A stretch of DNA of 64,000 nt, from positions 28,272,094 to 28,336,093 of the forward strand of contig NC_019871.2 of NCBI RefSeq assembly GCF_002234675.1, written 5' to 3'. How positions within the stretch are numbered: the first letter of the stretch is position 1; each line of letters opens with the position of its first letter. The DNA is from Oryzias latipes. Its lineage: Eukaryota; Chordata; Actinopteri; Beloniformes; Adrianichthyidae. Below the pieces are notes generated by a model. It was not told the origin of the DNA, did no database searches, and was given only the letters and a program-made list of their open reading frames with translations. The translations under genes were made by a program, and so were the position numbers. Positions 37,260 through 53,750 of the stretch are shown here, in pieces.

Positions 37260-38650
37260 AAAGATACACAGAAAAAAATGTACTTCTCAAAAGAAGTACA
37301 AAAAATGTAATATTAGATGTTTTTTGTTAATAGAGGTGAAAAAAAGCTTTTTTTTTGCCTCAATTATTACAAAAATTGCATGTGAGATGGTGGAGAAACT
37401 GGAGATCAATACAGACTACAGAGTTTGTTTTTTGTTTGTTGCTGGTCTGCTGCCGGATTTATGTCAAGGAAAAGGTTTATCTTAGCTAAAAAAAGGTTGA
37501 AAAACACTGTTATTACTAGACTAATAAAAATAAGACTAGAATTACACATTTTAAGTTGTAGTTGTCAAAAGTTTATGTAAATTTGAAGTCCAAAAATAAG
37601 TTTAATTAGAGACCAAATAACTCAACAAGAAATTCAAGAGGTTGAAACAGTAGATAATCTTCCTAAAAAGTTACTAGTAAGTTAGTATTGTCTTATATCA
37701 AGTGCTATAAAATAAAGTAGAAACTAAAATACATAGTATTTGGTGCTATTTTGTTTTGCAGTGTAAAACATGCGTTTTCTTTCGTTCTTCAAACCACCCA
37801 ACGGCTTGATGAAAGGCTAAACAACACGAACTGTCAAAGTTGAGATCAACGTCTTCAAGCATGCTATTTTGTGTTGCTGTGCTGTGGGATATTCAGCTGT
37901 GAGATGTAATTGCTTTGATGCAAAGGGACAATCTGAGCTACACAAAATGTGTTCAGGCAACCAGAATATCTTAAGTAAATGCTCTGCTTTTAATTAAAGA
38001 ACTATCAGACGTCAGTAATACAACACCCCTGGAAAAATCCTCTTGAGAATCAAGCTATTTAAGGAGCTTAATGTACTTCCCCCAATATGACCTCATTGTG
38101 TTGAACCTTTAAGGTGTCCTTCATGTGCATTGCAAAAAAGCATTTTAGAGCTTCTAAACTTCTAGTGTTTGCAGACTTAAAGGGGATTTAGAAGCTTTTC
38201 TGCCCCAAGTGCCCTTTGGTTTGTTGCAGTGCAGTGAAAACACATCTGCATGCCTGCAAAGCACCGTGCAGCTCAGAGGTTTGAATTCTCAGCCAAGCCT
38301 CTTTTTCAAATATCCCAGGCCACGAGGTTTCGCTTGTGGGAGGAGATACCAGCGAATGTTTTTAGCCTGTCTGTGTTTATCTCACTTACAATGCATGGAA
38401 GACACAGATGATGTTTAGAGATCAGGTTTATCTTTTAAGAAAAGTTCTACAAAAACATCAGTAATCGCATCTCCATGTCTGGGTTCATGAGATCATTCAA
38501 AGATTCTGTGTCTGCATGGCAGTCGCAGTGTTTCCGTGACCCGGTTAGAAGGCTCACCGTCCCGTTTTAACCCGATGGGGGAAAAATGAAATAAAATTGG
38601 GGAACCTTTTCTTTAAATATTATCATTCAGATGTTAACCATCTATGGCAG
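37260..38650. other. Intergenic, nothing recognised
   Basis: AT-rich sequence between repeat copies, with no coding or repeat signal seen. Confidence 0.5.
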
Positions 38651-38659
38651 TAGCCCTTT

Positions 38660-39425
38660 ATCCAAATAATGTATGCAATGTTTTCAAAGCGCGTGTGTGA
38701 CACAACAAAAATACAATTTTGAACGCACTAAAATGGTGTTTTGGACGCACAGCTTTGAAAACACTAGAACAGAGTTGTAATCCTTGTGCTATCCTAGGCA
38801 CTTTAACGTTGGGAGTTGGGTCATCTAGACCCACTAGACAGTGCTCTGAACCTTTTTTCTTCAATGATTTGTGAACTTCACTGGTGTCCATGGATTACAT
38901 GAAATCTTTCCACCTTCATCCACCTTTGTCATGGTAGGGAAAACACGTAAATGTAAGGGTGGGGTCATCTAAGATTGGGCAAAGGTTAAAGCTGCGGTTT
39001 TGAATACACTAGAACAGCGTTTTGGAAGCGCGGTTTGTGCATGATAAAAAGTCCGCCGTCTTGGAACAACAAGACGATGAGTAAATGCGTGTTAAAAGGG
39101 ATGTTTTTTAGGCCTCTTTACGGCACTTTTTTGACAAATTATGACTCTTTTCGCATGGCATACCTGTTAAACCTTTGGCACTGTAACCAATCAAGGACTC
39201 GGTTTTGATAGTGACGTATAGGTGGCGTCCGCTTATCTAATTAATAATTGCGGTTTGTTTCCTTCTGTTAAATATGACTCCAAGACAAACATTAATAGAA
39301 ACAGAAAACAAAAAGCTTGGAGCAAAATTTGCGGGATTTGTACCTCATTTTGCTCCGAGGCTCTACCTATTGTAGGTGGCGCACGAGCGCTAATAAACAG
39401 CAGAAAGACAAAAGAAGAAGAATCC
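38660..39425 (+). repeat. Dispersed element copy (GAA-ended family)
   Basis: Shares 'gtaggtggcgcacgagcgct', 'acattaatagaaacagaaaa' and the 'aaagaagaagaa' end with 2775-3250. It is interrupted by MITE copy 2. Confidence 0.65.
38780..38986 (+). mobile_element. MITE family M, copy 2
   Basis: Same family as 35985-36200, TA-flanked, with a short deletion near the 3' end. It is inserted inside a copy of the dispersed repeat at 38.66-39.42 kb. Confidence 0.88.
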
Positions 39426-39847
39426 CTAGACATGTTTGAGATGACCCAGGCAGCTGTTTCTGTTGAACAGAAGTGCTCAATGAAGGAAATCAAGAAAATA
39501 TTTCTGTTTATATAAATGGTTGTGGTAATTAAAAAACTCAGATAACTTTATCAGAAATAATTTTACTTAAAACATTTTATTCTTAAATTTTTTCTACTAA
39601 TAATCATTTAGGTTTTAATGCTAAACATCAGACAGACATTTGCATTAATGCAACAAAAGGAGTTTAACTTAAAAGTTATCTTTTACATCAATTTTATTTA
39701 TTTTTCAGGGACAGTGACCATTAAAAGCTTCACTGCAATGAGCCAGAATCAGCCCAGCAGCTATTTTTTAAAAATTTGTTTTCTACCTAAAAACTAAAAA
39801 GAACAATTAAAAACATAAATAAAAAGGATATACAAGAATAAATGCAA

Positions 39848-42187
39848 TTAAAGCCGCAAGCGGCGTTGTATGGCCCGCAGACGCAACCCGCCTTCCACGC
39901 CCAACTCTACGCACCACCGCCCAAACCCCCCCACCGCCCTCACCGCCCTCACCGCCCACTTTTGATAATGGCTAGTCAAAACTGCATATGCTAATTATGC
40001 TAACTATGCTAGCTATGCTAATGTGGCTTAAAGTGCTAGCATAGCGATCAGCATCATCAAATGACTCAGAAAAACACATTACCTAAAATTCTAATTTTGC
40101 TAACTATGCTAGCTATGCTAATGTGGCTAAAAGTGCTAGCATTGTGATCAGCATCATCAACTGACTCAGAAAAACACATTCCTCCATTGTTGAGAGCTAT
40201 ATGTCATAAGTTGATAAAAAACCCACTTTTTCCAAAATGGCGGCCTTTCTGTTGATTTTATCTCCATAGCAACCGTTTTATGTTTTGGTCCCCTCGGGAG
40301 GACGAACAGATTGACATCAGTTTCAGACAAATCGGTAAAAGTAAACTTTTTGTCGTCCTTAGCAACAGTGGTTTTATGCTAACCACGCCCACATTCCTTA
40401 TATGTCCATATCCAGTGTTTTTCAATGTATTCTGTTTCAGGCATTAGTGCATGCATTCAATTTTCACTGTATTGTATTGAAATGCATGGGAGTTATAACA
40501 GTGCGCCACTTTGCTAGCTTGCCACGCGCACGCCGTTCAAAATCTACAACTTCTAATTCCAACATTTTTTCCACAGTAGCTTGCCATTGATGCCCAAAAA
40601 GTTTCGAGACACTCGATGAAAATTCCAACGACAAGTTTACGTTTGAATCTGGTGGTAAAGGTGTTTTTTATAGAAAATTCAAGATGGCCGCCTTTTCCCG
40701 ATGTCAAAGGTCGACGAAACTCCAGAGGTGATTGTAGAGTTAGGCTAGGGACATGCGCGTCAAATTTCGTGAAAATCGCTCGAAAAAAAGTTCATTTTTC
40801 CATATTGCGTAAAAACGCGAAAAACTCAAAATGGCAGATTTTGGCATAAAATGGCCGCCAAACCGTAAGTCGTGTCGCCATCACGTAATGATTTAAAAAC
40901 TTTCTTTGGATAAACCCGACAAAGTTATCTGGGTTTCGTTAGCCGATTCTTAAAAATAAAATCCGAAAAATTTTTTTTTTGCCGAGTCAGCACTTTTTTT
41001 TGCGACGGTTTTTTGTTTACCACGGCCACATTCTTTTATCGATTTTGTCGTATGTGACATCGTTTTGTTCAGTGTGGGCCAGGGTATCGCATATTTCAGT
41101 TTTAGGCTATTCCGATAAAATATGTGCCAGCTAGCTAAAATGGCGACGGTTGCGAATTCGCCACGCGCACGTGTTTCAAATTCTACAACTTCTAATTCCA
41201 ACATTTTGTCCACAGTAGCTTGCCATTGATGCCCGAGAAGTTTCAAAAAGATCGATAAAAATCCCTAGGACGAGTTTTCGTTTGTATCCGTTACTAATGG
41301 TGCTTTTTTTTGAAAATTCAAGATGGCCGCCCCTTCCCAAGGTCAAAGGTCAACAAAACTTCTTTGATAGTTGTAGAATCGTGTTTGTGGCATGTGTATG
41401 CAATTTCGTGAAAATCGCTTAAACAAAAGTGTAGTTTTCCCATATTGTGAAAAAACACGAAAATTGCCATTTCATAGAGTTCGTCACAAAATGGCCGCCA
41501 AGCCGTAGGTCGTGTGGCCATCCCATAATGATTTCATAACTTCTTTGGGATATCTCCAACACGCGTGTTTTGGTTTCGTTGCTCTAATTTGAAATATTTT
41601 TTTTTGGCCCCATAAGCAATTTTCGGCCCATTCATCTTTTTGACGGGATCGCTCGCTGTGATGTCATCGACTTCGGGGGGGTGGCGTTCTCTTTGCCGAA
41701 AATTCATTTTCAATTTATCCTAGGTGTGTTCCAATTTTGGTGAGTTTTCGGGTATGTGGCGGGGGTCAAATTTGCGATCAACGGATCCGTTAGAAACGGG
41801 AATAATAAGAAACGAAGCAGAAACAATATAGAAGTTTTTGCGGTTAGGATTTCCTATGTATTTCAATGCGGCCTGTCTTTTACTATAGGCTGGGCATGTC
41901 TTTTTGGCTTTAAACCCGTATTTTGAGGACTTTTTGGGGCTTTTTTGTGTTTTTGTCGTCATTTTTGCGACTACAAATTTGTCGTTTGTGCGGGGGTGTT
42001 GTGCGTGTGTGTGTTTATTTTTGTTGCGTTACACAATTGTCGTGTCGTTGTGTGCTTTGGGCGACTTTTGACCCCATTTTTTGGCGTTTTGACGCGTTTT
42101 TTTGACGTTTTGGACCTTTTTGAGTGTTCGACCCTCGTAGCAGTTACAATATGGTCCTTGCACTCTGTGAGTGCTGCGGGCCATAAT
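39848..42187 (+). repeat. 2.3-kb non-coding dispersed element with internal tandem duplication
   Basis: Starts with a GCCGCAAGCGGC hairpin and TGGCCCGCAG, and ends with CTGCGGGCCA, an inverted match. Inside are two ~120-bp units (39970-40165, 'gctagctatgctaatgtggc') and two diverged ~640-bp units (about 40500-41140 and 41140-41600) rich in 'aaaatggccgcc'. No long ORF was seen. CpG-rich spots contrast with the flanks. The outer limits follow the inverted ends. Confidence 0.7.
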
Positions 42188-42339
42188 TATAAGACAATTA
42201 AATTAGAAAATAACTTTTGATAAAGAAGGAGGCTGCATACATTAAACATTAAAATGAATATAAAAGTATTATAAAATTAAAGTAGTATAAAATATTTTAT
42301 ATTTTATTGAATATAACCTCATAATCTCCTATTAGGGTG

Positions 42340-43570
42340 ATGGGGGGGAGCGTGTTCAGCCTGCATTGCACCTTGGGGGGAGGAGCTACTTGGCAGTGGC
42401 CCCCCTCCCATGATTGGAATAGCCCCCCCCTCTCGGTTATGTAGGACCCTTGGTGGTGTTGGTGGTGGTGGGGGGGCGCCTGGACTTCACTGCCAGCAAG
42501 CAGCAGATGTCCTTTTAGCGCCCTACCCGCCAGTTTTAACTGCATTACAGACATTTAGGGCCTCTTGGTGGTGGTGGTGGGGGGGGGGGGGGTGGAGGGG
42601 GGTGATTGGACACTGTGAGTAATCAGGCACTGTCCCATCAGTGCCCTACCCGCCAGCACAAGAGGAAAGGCAGAGACAAGACTTATATACTTATATACAA
42701 ACAGGACTGACAAGACACAGGTTATCGTGATCAGGGCAGATTGGGACCAAGGAAGTAAAACTCATTAACATGACAAAACACGAAACCTTTCAAAATAAAA
42801 CAGGAAACAGAACTCAAACATGACTGAAACAAGACGGAGAGCAAAAACCAATACAAAGAAACCCAAACCATGACAGGGAGAGGGATCCCTGAGTTCTCTG
42901 GCAAGACCAAGAGCCGGGGATCACATCACATCTGAGCCTGGGGGTATTCCTGTCCCTGTGGTGTGGGTTCTGGTCCTTGACCCTGAGTACTGGGCTTCGC
43001 CAAATTTCCATCTGTGGGCGAGCCTGGTCGAGCCATGTTTACAACACTTCCTGTGGACCCCTTCTTCCCCTGGGTGTCCTCCTCCTGGGCGGGGGCGGCC
43101 GGCCCCTGCCTTGCTCTCTCCTGGACCAACCGTGGGCCGGGTGGGTGGCTGCCTGGGGCGGGTCTCCCTTGGGGGGTCCTGGCTCATGTCTGGGGTTGGG
43201 GCGGGGGGGGTGCCCAGAACTCCTGGGTGGTGATGAGGTGCTCGTCTGGGGCTGTGGGCACTCTTCTGGGAAAGGGCCCTGCGTTGGGCCCTCCCTGCAC
43301 GGCGGAGGGGCTGCTCTCCTGGTTGAGCAGGAGCTGAATTCTCTGTGACCCAATGCCTCCCTGCTCTCTGGGGGCCCCGTGGCAGTCCTGCTGGCCCTGG
43401 CCTGGGTGGCGGATGTGATCGCCCGGGGGCGGTTGTTCTCTCTCTGCTGCTGTGTGGCGTTGGGGGGGTTCCGGCTGCCACTGCGGCGGGGGTCTTGGTG
43501 TGGGGATGGTTGGGCGCTCTCCCTCCTTTTTATATTCCATCATCCATTTTAGAAGAATATAAACACTCAA
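42340..43570. repeat. GC-rich low-complexity block with G-rich tandem units
   Basis: Two imperfect ~105-bp units (42445-42535, 42555-42655) share a (GGT)n tract and 'gccctacccgccag'. The GC-rich stretch 42.9-43.5 kb keeps a minus-strand Pro/Arg-rich frame open for 187 codons. Without splice signals or a recognisable domain I treat this as a composition effect. Confidence 0.55.
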
Positions 43571-43579
43571 TTGAGCACA

Positions 43580-46320
43580 GATTTTAGCTCACCTTTACAC
43601 AAATTTGCAGGTTTGAATGAAATGTTTCACACTAATTGGTTTGAAGGCATAAGAATGCGTGTGTGAACACTATCTGTGTACTATTGTGTACATGTTGACA
43701 TGTCGACATTTTCGCAGCTAGCAGGTGTGTTTATAACATTTGAGTGTGTGTGTGGACAGGCTTGTTTGTATTACATCTGAACCTGACCATAATGATAAAC
43801 ATAAAAAAACTTTTATGTTATCCCCCCCTCTCTAACATCCCTCTCTCTTCTTCCCTTCTTTCCTTTTCCTTCCGGTCCAACACAAAAGATTTTCAAATAC
43901 GATTAAAATGAATAAAGTTTGGCCTCAATTACAAAAGGGGTTTATTCAAATATACCTCTGTTTTGTCAGAAGATTCATAACCCCTCTTGTTTAAGTAAAA
44001 TATGTCCAACACAAGAGGCCCTCAGCTCTCATCTGTCAACCCAGCTGTCGGACAGGACAAGTTAAAAAAAACAAAACAAAAACTCAAAAGAATATAAATG
44101 ATATAATAGCTCATGGAAGAAGCATAACAAAGGGGGAAAAGCATATTAAATTTCAACCGAATGTTAAGGACAACCACAACTTCCTGTTATAGTTCAACCT
44201 CGCTGCAGCTCAGTGTCCACCTTAATCTCAGGCGCCTTTCCCCGCCGTCAGCCGCCTGGTCTCGCCGACGATCCAGACGAGGTGCTGGTTCCTCTAAAAC
44301 ACGCCTATGGACTTTACATTGAAACTGGCACCCTCTGCTGCGCAAATCGCGTTTTGGTGTGAACGCAGCATTGTGCTGCATTCAAGGTCCACACACACTG
44401 GGCACGTGTTCAAGAACACGCTATACGTGGGTTCAAGAACACTCAATCAGCAGGCGGCATCCACACGGGACCAGCGCCAGACACGCAGGTAGCAGCAAAT
44501 AATAGAGCATGACAGTAGAGCAAAAGAAAAGAGGTAACGAGAACCTGCCACAACTATAACTTTGAAAAAGAATCTACGATACATTAAAAAATTCAGGTCA
44601 AAAATATCTAGTCAATAAAAGGAAACACTTGCATGGGGTACAGTCTGATTTTAGAATTGTGCAATGTTAGTTTAGTTTCGTTATTCTGTAGTTGAGTTGT
44701 GGGTGTTTGTATGTAAAAGCGTCTTTAGTAGAACGGGTTTTCCTGCAGCAGCCAGTGAAGACACTTGCTGTGATGTTGCTTTAGACAGAGTTGATGGATC
44801 AGTGTGTCACTCAAAGAGGTGCTCTCCTGAACCTCCACAGCACCATATAGGGGGGGGGGGGGGGGGTCACACATGATCAGCACAGTCACCTGTCTTCCAC
44901 AAACCAGGTGGAGATTTTGGTTTCAAACTTAGACACGAGCTGCAACTATGATAGTTTCCCATGAAATGTAAAGTGTGTTTGACATGCAATGACAGTTTAA
45001 ACTGTTATTTCTACAATGGATCAAGTTTGTTTTTCAAGGAGATCTTGTTCTCCTGGTCTCACAATCATACCTGGAAGTCAGTGAGTCCATAGACACCCAA
45101 GCAGCCACTAATGGACTGAACGCTGCTGGGCACAAATCCCACCCATGTTTGACCCTGGCAAACACAGGACCTAAACCAGTAAGCCTCCAGAGGTCCATGA
45201 CACTAATCATGATTGCAGTGATAACATCATAGCTTTGGGCTCCCAAGTCAAAAGACTTTTAAGAGACTGGATGGCTCAGTCGGCTGTGTGTAAGACAGGG
45301 TTCAATTCCCAGGGGGCAGGATGAGCTTCATCCAGTGCGGGTCCCCGGGAAAGTCCCCTGCTGAACCATGTGCCCACAGGGGGGCCAAGTTTGGGTCTCC
45401 TGTGCCGGACCCCAGCCCGGATAAAATACAGGGTTGTGTCAGGAAGGCCCAACCAATCAGTGGAAGCTCATTCGCTGTGGGCGACCCCTGAAGGAAAAGA
45501 GAACCAACGGTCAGATTAATTGAAAAACATCTAATTTTTTTGTTGTTGAGTGACATTTATGGTAATGTAGTGAATGCAAATGGCCGAGCTCCCAGTGGTT
45601 GTTTTAAAGAAACATCTTATTATTTGACAATAAACGGTTACGTGTAGCATCATTAACATGGAATAAAGTAGCCAGATAAGTTTTGCACTTTATCTGCAAC
45701 TTGGTTCTGTTTTGAAGAATCGAAGAAGAGTAATTCAGAGGCTTTATTGATTCCCAGGAGAGAAACACGAAGAGGCTACAAGAATCAGGTAAACACTGTG
45801 ATACCAGGATTATTTCTTCAAAAGCACACACACAGTTAAAACCTCTCAAAGCGGAATTTGTCAACACAGCGTTACAGACAAACCCAGTCAAACAATGGCA
45901 GTAAAACTCCAACAATGTGCTTTTGCACTCATGTTGCAAAGAGTGCCTTTTGTAAAATGACCACTCTCCTTCCCATGCAGCCTGCTCGGGAAGCTTGCAT
46001 CACCTTGAATTGGGGGAGTGTGGAGGGAGTTTCCCAGAGGAAACTGGATATACCCTGTTATTCTCCTCCATCTGGTTTCCATCAGGAGCTCCTGGCTGGA
46101 AAGGTTTTTCCCTGTGGAAGGACACTTTTATTCTCCGTGTTTTCTGTCTTTTCCAAACAACCTCCAACTTAGTAGTTCACTTTTTTATTTACTTTGCTAT
46201 TTATTTATTAATAACTGTTATATTTAAATAAGTGAACAGATAAGTTCAGAGTTTTATATGTTTATTGAAACCAAGTCAAAACCAATCAAACTCTCATTAT
46301 GTTAGTCCAGTAGTGCTGGG
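43580..46320. other. Intergenic, mostly unremarkable
   Basis: Contains a poly-G run (44850-44866), a SINE (45255-45500), and a short fragment near 44310-44440 with 'ggtgtgaacgcagcattgtg'. No coding exon recognised. Confidence 0.5.
45255..45500 (+). mobile_element. tRNA-derived SINE
   Basis: A-box-like TGGCTCAGTCGG and B-box-like GGTTCAATTCC at RNA polymerase III spacing, then 'gatgagcttcatccagtg' and the 'tgtcaggaaggc' and 'gctgtgggcgacccctgaag' tail shared with the SINEs near 9 kb. Confidence 0.82.
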
Positions 46321-46329
46321 CGAGCATGT

Positions 46330-46700
46330 AGAGCTACGCTCACACCAACCTCGATTTCCAATGAAAAGTTTAAGTAAACGAGCGTTTCGGCCTTCTGGGT
46401 TCAAAACGCAAATTTGTACAACTGCGTTCAATGGTTCTATGTACAAAACGTGTAGCCTATGAGAGCGCATTAAAGTTAACCCGCACCAAACTGTGAAGAA
46501 TCAGGGCCTCAGATTTGGTAGTGATGTATGGATGGCAAATCTTTTAATTCAAAGACCTATCAACCGTTTGAAAACTGATCATCGAGGGAAAATTTAGACA
46601 TTTGCACCGCTACGACATTTCACACAAACCCTTTTCCAACTGTAGGTGGCAGGCATGCGCTGGCAAACAGTAGAAAAAGAAAAGAAGAAGAAGCCCCTCC
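46330..46700 (+). repeat. Dispersed element copy (GAA-ended family)
   Basis: Shares 'gtagtgatgtatggatggca', 'aactgtaggtggcaggcatg' and 'aagaagaagaagcccctcc' with 3330-3730. Confidence 0.65.
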
Positions 46701-46902
46701 CTGTTCATCCAGTGTGAACACTGGGAGCTAAATGCATGTTCAAGAATGCGCCTTTAGCTCATTAATGTACACGTATCACATTCCCGGTGTGTCCGTAGCT
46801 TTAGACTTTAGAGGAAATACAGCATATTTACCTCTAGTTTAAAAATTTTTTCTCAATTATAATGCCTGGTAAATTAGGTTGCAACTAAAAAAAGATGCCT
46901 CA

Positions 46903-47117
46903 ACCCTTGTGCTATCCTAGGCACTTTACCATTGGGAGTGGGGTCATCTAGACCCACTAGACAGTGCTCTGAACCTTTTTTCTTCACTGATTTGTGATCT
47001 TCACTGGTGTCCATGGATTCCATGGCATCTTTCCACCTTTATCCACCTTTGTCATGGTAGGGAGAACCCGTCAAAGTAAGGGGGGGGGGGGGGGGTCATC
47101 TGAGATAGCACAAGGGA
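46903..47117 (+). mobile_element. MITE family M, copy 3
   Basis: TIRs ACCCTTGTGCTATC / GATAGCACAAGGGA. The internal G-rich spot has expanded to a long poly-G run. The paralogous sequence at 51.56 kb lacks the insertion. Confidence 0.92.
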
Positions 47118-47179
47118 TATAATCACAGGACAAACTTGAAAAGAGAAATAAATTACTCCATCCACAAATACCAAACAGC

Positions 47180-47800
47180 TTAAAGTCCCACTCTGTGTTC
47201 CCAGTGGTTTTTTAACTATGATTATGACATTTTTAGCCAAAAATCCAAAAACCTGTGTTGTTTTCTAGGAAATGGCTTCTGCAGAGCAGCAGGAGGTTAT
47301 TGGCAATGCACACTTTGAGTTGTGGGCGGGACCGTTGGCACAATGCGACCCCGCCACCACTTTCCCTCCTTATTGCCGAGAGATCCCTGTTTCTTGCACT
47401 CTCCTGCTAGTTTACAGTCCCTCACGCACTCAACCTAAAATAACCAGTACAACGAAAATATTAAGCAGTATTGTAGCTATCCCTCCGTACAGTTTAGATC
47501 CAGATTCCAGCTCAGACGAGGAAAACAAATACGCTCATGGATCTATTTGTCTGCAGGTGGATGCATCAGAATGGAGCGGAGCAGGGAGCTTGAGGCTCAC
47601 CCAGTGTATTTTTTACATCATATTAACAATCTTTTTTAGACTGCATTTTTTTTGTCTGCTCCTGATTCACAACAATTTAAATAATGAAATACTCTGAAAT
47701 GCAATTTGAAGCTTAATTTTCTTCATACCTGTCCTTCATCATCGGAAAAATGTTGTCAGAACATGTTCAAAACCTGATTTTCGTAGAGTGAGTCTTTAAA
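47180..47800 (+). mobile_element. ~600-bp TIR family T, best copy, with 141-codon ORF
   Basis: Ends TTAAAGTCCCACTC and GAGTGAGTCTTTAAA are inverted repeats. An uninterrupted ORF (47272-47697) starts at ATG 47272 and contains YSLDPDSSSDEEN. The same peptide region recurs, diverged, in the copies at 61070 and 36846. It is not a known transposase as far as I can tell. Confidence 0.8.
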
Positions 47801-48090
47801 AGCGAAATACATTTTTAAAAAATGCAAAAAAGAAAAATATTTAGAACTCAGGTATGGAAAACTAGACCCATGTGTGTGTGCAAATGATCAGGAAGGAAGT
47901 GCATGACTGTGAAAAATAAGAGACAGGAAACTCTTGTTAATCTCACCAAAAGATCAAAAAACACCCAAGCACCGTGACTGCACAGTGTGTTCTCAAAGAT
48001 GCCTTCTCAGTCTTCTATATAGACACACAGTTACAAAGAAACAGAAGTTTAGTACATTTGAAGGGTAAACTCATGAGTGGATCCTGTTTT

Positions 48091-48128
48091 GTTTGTTGTG
48101 TGCAAACAAAAGTTTGCACACAACAAAC
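48091..48128. repeat. Perfect 17-bp palindrome with AAAA loop
   Basis: Arms GTTTGTTGTGTGCAAAC (48091-48107) and its exact reverse complement (48112-48128). It could form a cruciform or RNA hairpin. Confidence 0.9.
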
Positions 48129-48777
48129 CAAAAACAGTTATTGCTCTCTTTAGCTGGTTTTAAAGCTATTTTGCTTATAACCTTTATAATATTCTATCTG
48201 CCAATTAGATAAGACTCGAAAAGGACTGTCTGATGCAAAAATAGACAACTGTGATCTTTGAAAGACAATTTTGTTGGAGTTAACCTGAAGAGGAACACAG
48301 GGTGATGCAGCACACTCTCCGTCCTTTCTGTTTAGAGAAGATAAGAGGACTGCTTGGCTGTAATTGCATCCACATGACTGGGCGTCTGGATTATGGTTCA
48401 TGGCCCAGAAGGCTGTTTAGTAAAACATATTTGATGTTGCATAACAGATCTCAAAAGGATCAACCCTTTCTGTTAAAGTGATTAAGTCTAGATTTTCTCT
48501 GTTGGTTCTGTTTTTTTAGAATACCCTTACAGTCTTCATGCTATAAAGTACAGACTGTATTTGGACTGAAACCCACTGCTTTGATCACAGTGAAATATTA
48601 TCATAATGTTGAATAATTTCGCTTTTATTTACATTTATTTCAAGGACCTTTATTTGTCTTCGATGCCTACTCAAATGTTTGACAAGAGCGCTCTCTGGTG
48701 ACAAAAGCGAGCAGCTACTTCTCACACCTTGGATCGTCACATAATGTGTTTGATTGAGTTGAATGCAGTGCTATTTA

Positions 48778-48993
48778 CCCCTTGTGCTATCCTAGTCACT
48801 TTAACGTTGGGAGTTGGGTCATCTAGACTCATTAGACAGTGCTCTGAACCTTTTTTCTTCAATGATTTGTGATCTTCACTGGTGTCCGTGGATTACATGA
48901 AATCTTTCCACCTTTATCCACCTTTGTCATGGTAGGGAGAACACGTCAATGTAAGGATCGGGTCATCTGGACCCCATAGGCTAGCACAAGGGG
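48778..48993 (+). mobile_element. MITE family M, copy 4
   Basis: TIRs CCCCTTGTGCTATC / CTAGCACAAGGGG, TA on both sides. Confidence 0.9.
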
Positions 48994-49683
48994 TATTCTG
49001 CTTCTGTACAGTGTCCTTGAATTTCGTAAAGGTTGCTTGTATGTGTACTATTTTAAGCTGATGCATTTTTTTAAGTGAGGTCTCTAAATTTCCTGCACAT
49101 AAACAAATATCAATAAAAACAATAATCTGTTCAAGAATCATAGACAGAATTGTGGAGAAACCCAATTTAATCAACCATTTCCATGTGGTTTCAGACAATC
49201 CAAGTAGCTGTTTAATACAGCGCTCCAGTGCTGAAACCAAAATCATCATGAAATAAAATATGCTCCAATAATTCTGGGTACATGGGGTGTTTTTCATTTC
49301 AAATTTCCTTACAACAATATTTTCTAGTTGATATCAAATTTTCCAAAATTATCCGTTTGTGTGTGGTGAGACCACAAGAAGGCAGCATTGTTCTTAGAAT
49401 GTCGTTCATCCTTTTTTGACAATTAAAAAGACAAATGAAATAGACAAAAAAAATCAGAACACATGAGTGTTAAATAATAAATAATAATAATAAAATCTAT
49501 TTATCATATTTTTGTACTGTTTATCCAGCAGCACCAGCAATAATTGACATTTTCTTCTTCTTTTCTTTTGGACGACTTTCTTCTTCTCTGCACTGAATTG
49601 CATTTCGTTTCACTGCGATGTCTCATTCCTCACAGTGTGTTAGCATATAGCCCGCTATATATTTGTAATTGATGGCGGCATTC

Positions 49684-53694
<4,011 letters not shown>

Positions 53695-53750
53695 TGTTGT
53701 CGACACAAAGTTGTCCAAACTTGTCAATGATTGCCAGATGCTCTCAGCTG

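Larger units (their letters stand above)
47810..49600. other. Downstream flank of mmp13; no gene seen
   Basis: Holds the hairpin at 48.1 kb and MITE copy 4. The rest is AT-rich, with an (AAT)n patch near 49470. Confidence 0.5.

Noticed and set aside
38780-38891. Recurrent small ORF (KKKGSEHCLVGLDDPTPNVKV) at several sites
   Set aside because: It is the same MITE translated each time, not a gene family.
42921-43481. 187-codon minus-strand ORF
   Set aside because: Several frames are open at once in GC-rich low-complexity DNA; no domain, signal peptide or splice context.
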